Positions 63,769 to 64,000 of a DNA stretch of 64,000 nucleotides are shown piece after piece. Position numbers and translations under genes: made by a program. The stretch comes from Phascolomyces articulosus (lineage: Eukaryota; Mucoromycota; Mucoromycetes; Mucorales; Lichtheimiaceae). The stretch lies in the NCBI GenBank assembly GCA_025677815.1, contig JAIXMP010000005.1:930001-994000 (forward strand), in the 5' to 3' direction. Under the pieces are notes generated by a model that worked only from the letters and a program-made list of their open reading frames with translations, was not told the origin of the DNA and did not search any database. How positions within the stretch are numbered: position 1 is the first letter of the stretch; every line of letters begins with the position of its first letter.

Positions 63769-64000
63769 CTATTTTTGATTCACATCTGGTTGGTATTGTT
63801 TTGTCTCGGGAACAGGATAAAGCAATGTCTGGTTGATTAAATCAGGTGATTCGGCGAGAATAGCCCATTTACTTTTAAAAGATAAAGAGTGGTTATTGAT
63901 GATTAGTATCTTTTTCTTTCCATTCTTATAATTTTTTTTTGTAGAGATCCTATCAAAACCTATACCAACCCTTGTAATACGTGCGGCACAATATGACAAT
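63769..64000 (-). CDS. Last two exons of an unidentified gene (partial)
   Basis: Minus strand, entering from beyond the window end. Exon 64000-63970 joins in phase to 63871-63769 through a GG-gttggt donor and an AAAAG acceptor, reading HIVPHVLQGKWAILAESPDL and ending in PETKQYQPDVNQK before a TAG. The VLQGKWAI...LLYP stretch faintly recalls the LVQGNW..KS..LYP segment of RNA polymerase III subunit RPC5/Rpc37. That link is weak and the family is not assigned. Confidence 0.45.
   Translation of the reverse strand, partial: LSYCAARITRVGIGFDRISTKKNYKNGKKKILIINNHSLSFKSKWAILAESPDLINQTLLYPVPETKQYQPDVNQK

Overview
The window is nuclear DNA of a fungus, most likely an early-diverging Mucoromycota (Mucorales-type) species. 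It is AT-rich, and its genes carry many short GT-AG introns (about 50-150 bp). The genes are a typical fungal housekeeping set, with an expanded F-box/TPR/LRR family and strings of Ser/Gln/His-rich hypothetical proteins. No tRNA, rRNA, CRISPR array or intact transposon was recognised. Exon coordinates come from reading splice sites by eye and checking that phases join.

Layout. 0-10 kb is compact: the 3' end of prephenate dehydratase, a 20-exon CLC Cl-/H+ exchanger, tRNA-splicing endonuclease subunit Sen34 (minus) divergent from a GT8 glycosyltransferase, and NAD(P)H-hydrate dehydratase. 10-20 kb holds two paralogous F-box/TPR/LRR genes in the same orientation, with a secreted GDSL phospholipase B-like gene between them. 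20-26 kb holds a broken uncharacterised gene, a PlsC-type lysophospholipid acyltransferase with a puzzling one-base phase gap, and a low-complexity hypothetical gene. 26.3-36.4 kb is a gene desert with at least one frameshifted pseudogene, a hairpin-rich GGAT/CCGAAT cluster and a pogo-like terminal repeat.

36-44 kb has an MFS transporter with a long polyglutamine loop and importin-9 (KAP114). 44.5-50.4 kb is a graveyard: two decayed members of the F-box/TPR/LRR family, a tandem repeat and a truncated, stop-containing M17 leucine aminopeptidase. 50-64 kb is compact again: a CysG-like siroheme synthase (Met8-like plus SUMT), VPS11 divergent from an ALKBH8-like dioxygenase, a coiled-coil hypothetical protein, the EF-hand mitochondrial ATP-Mg/Pi carrier (SAL1 type), and the last two exons of an unidentified gene.

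The intact genes do not form a pathway or cluster. They cover membrane and vesicle biology (CLC, VPS11, PlsC), metabolite repair, sulfur/siroheme metabolism, nuclear import and mitochondrial transport. The most unusual content is the lineage-specific material: birth and death of the F-box family, the desert pseudogene, the broken peptidase and the acyltransferase splice anomaly. I saw no convincing new multigene system.
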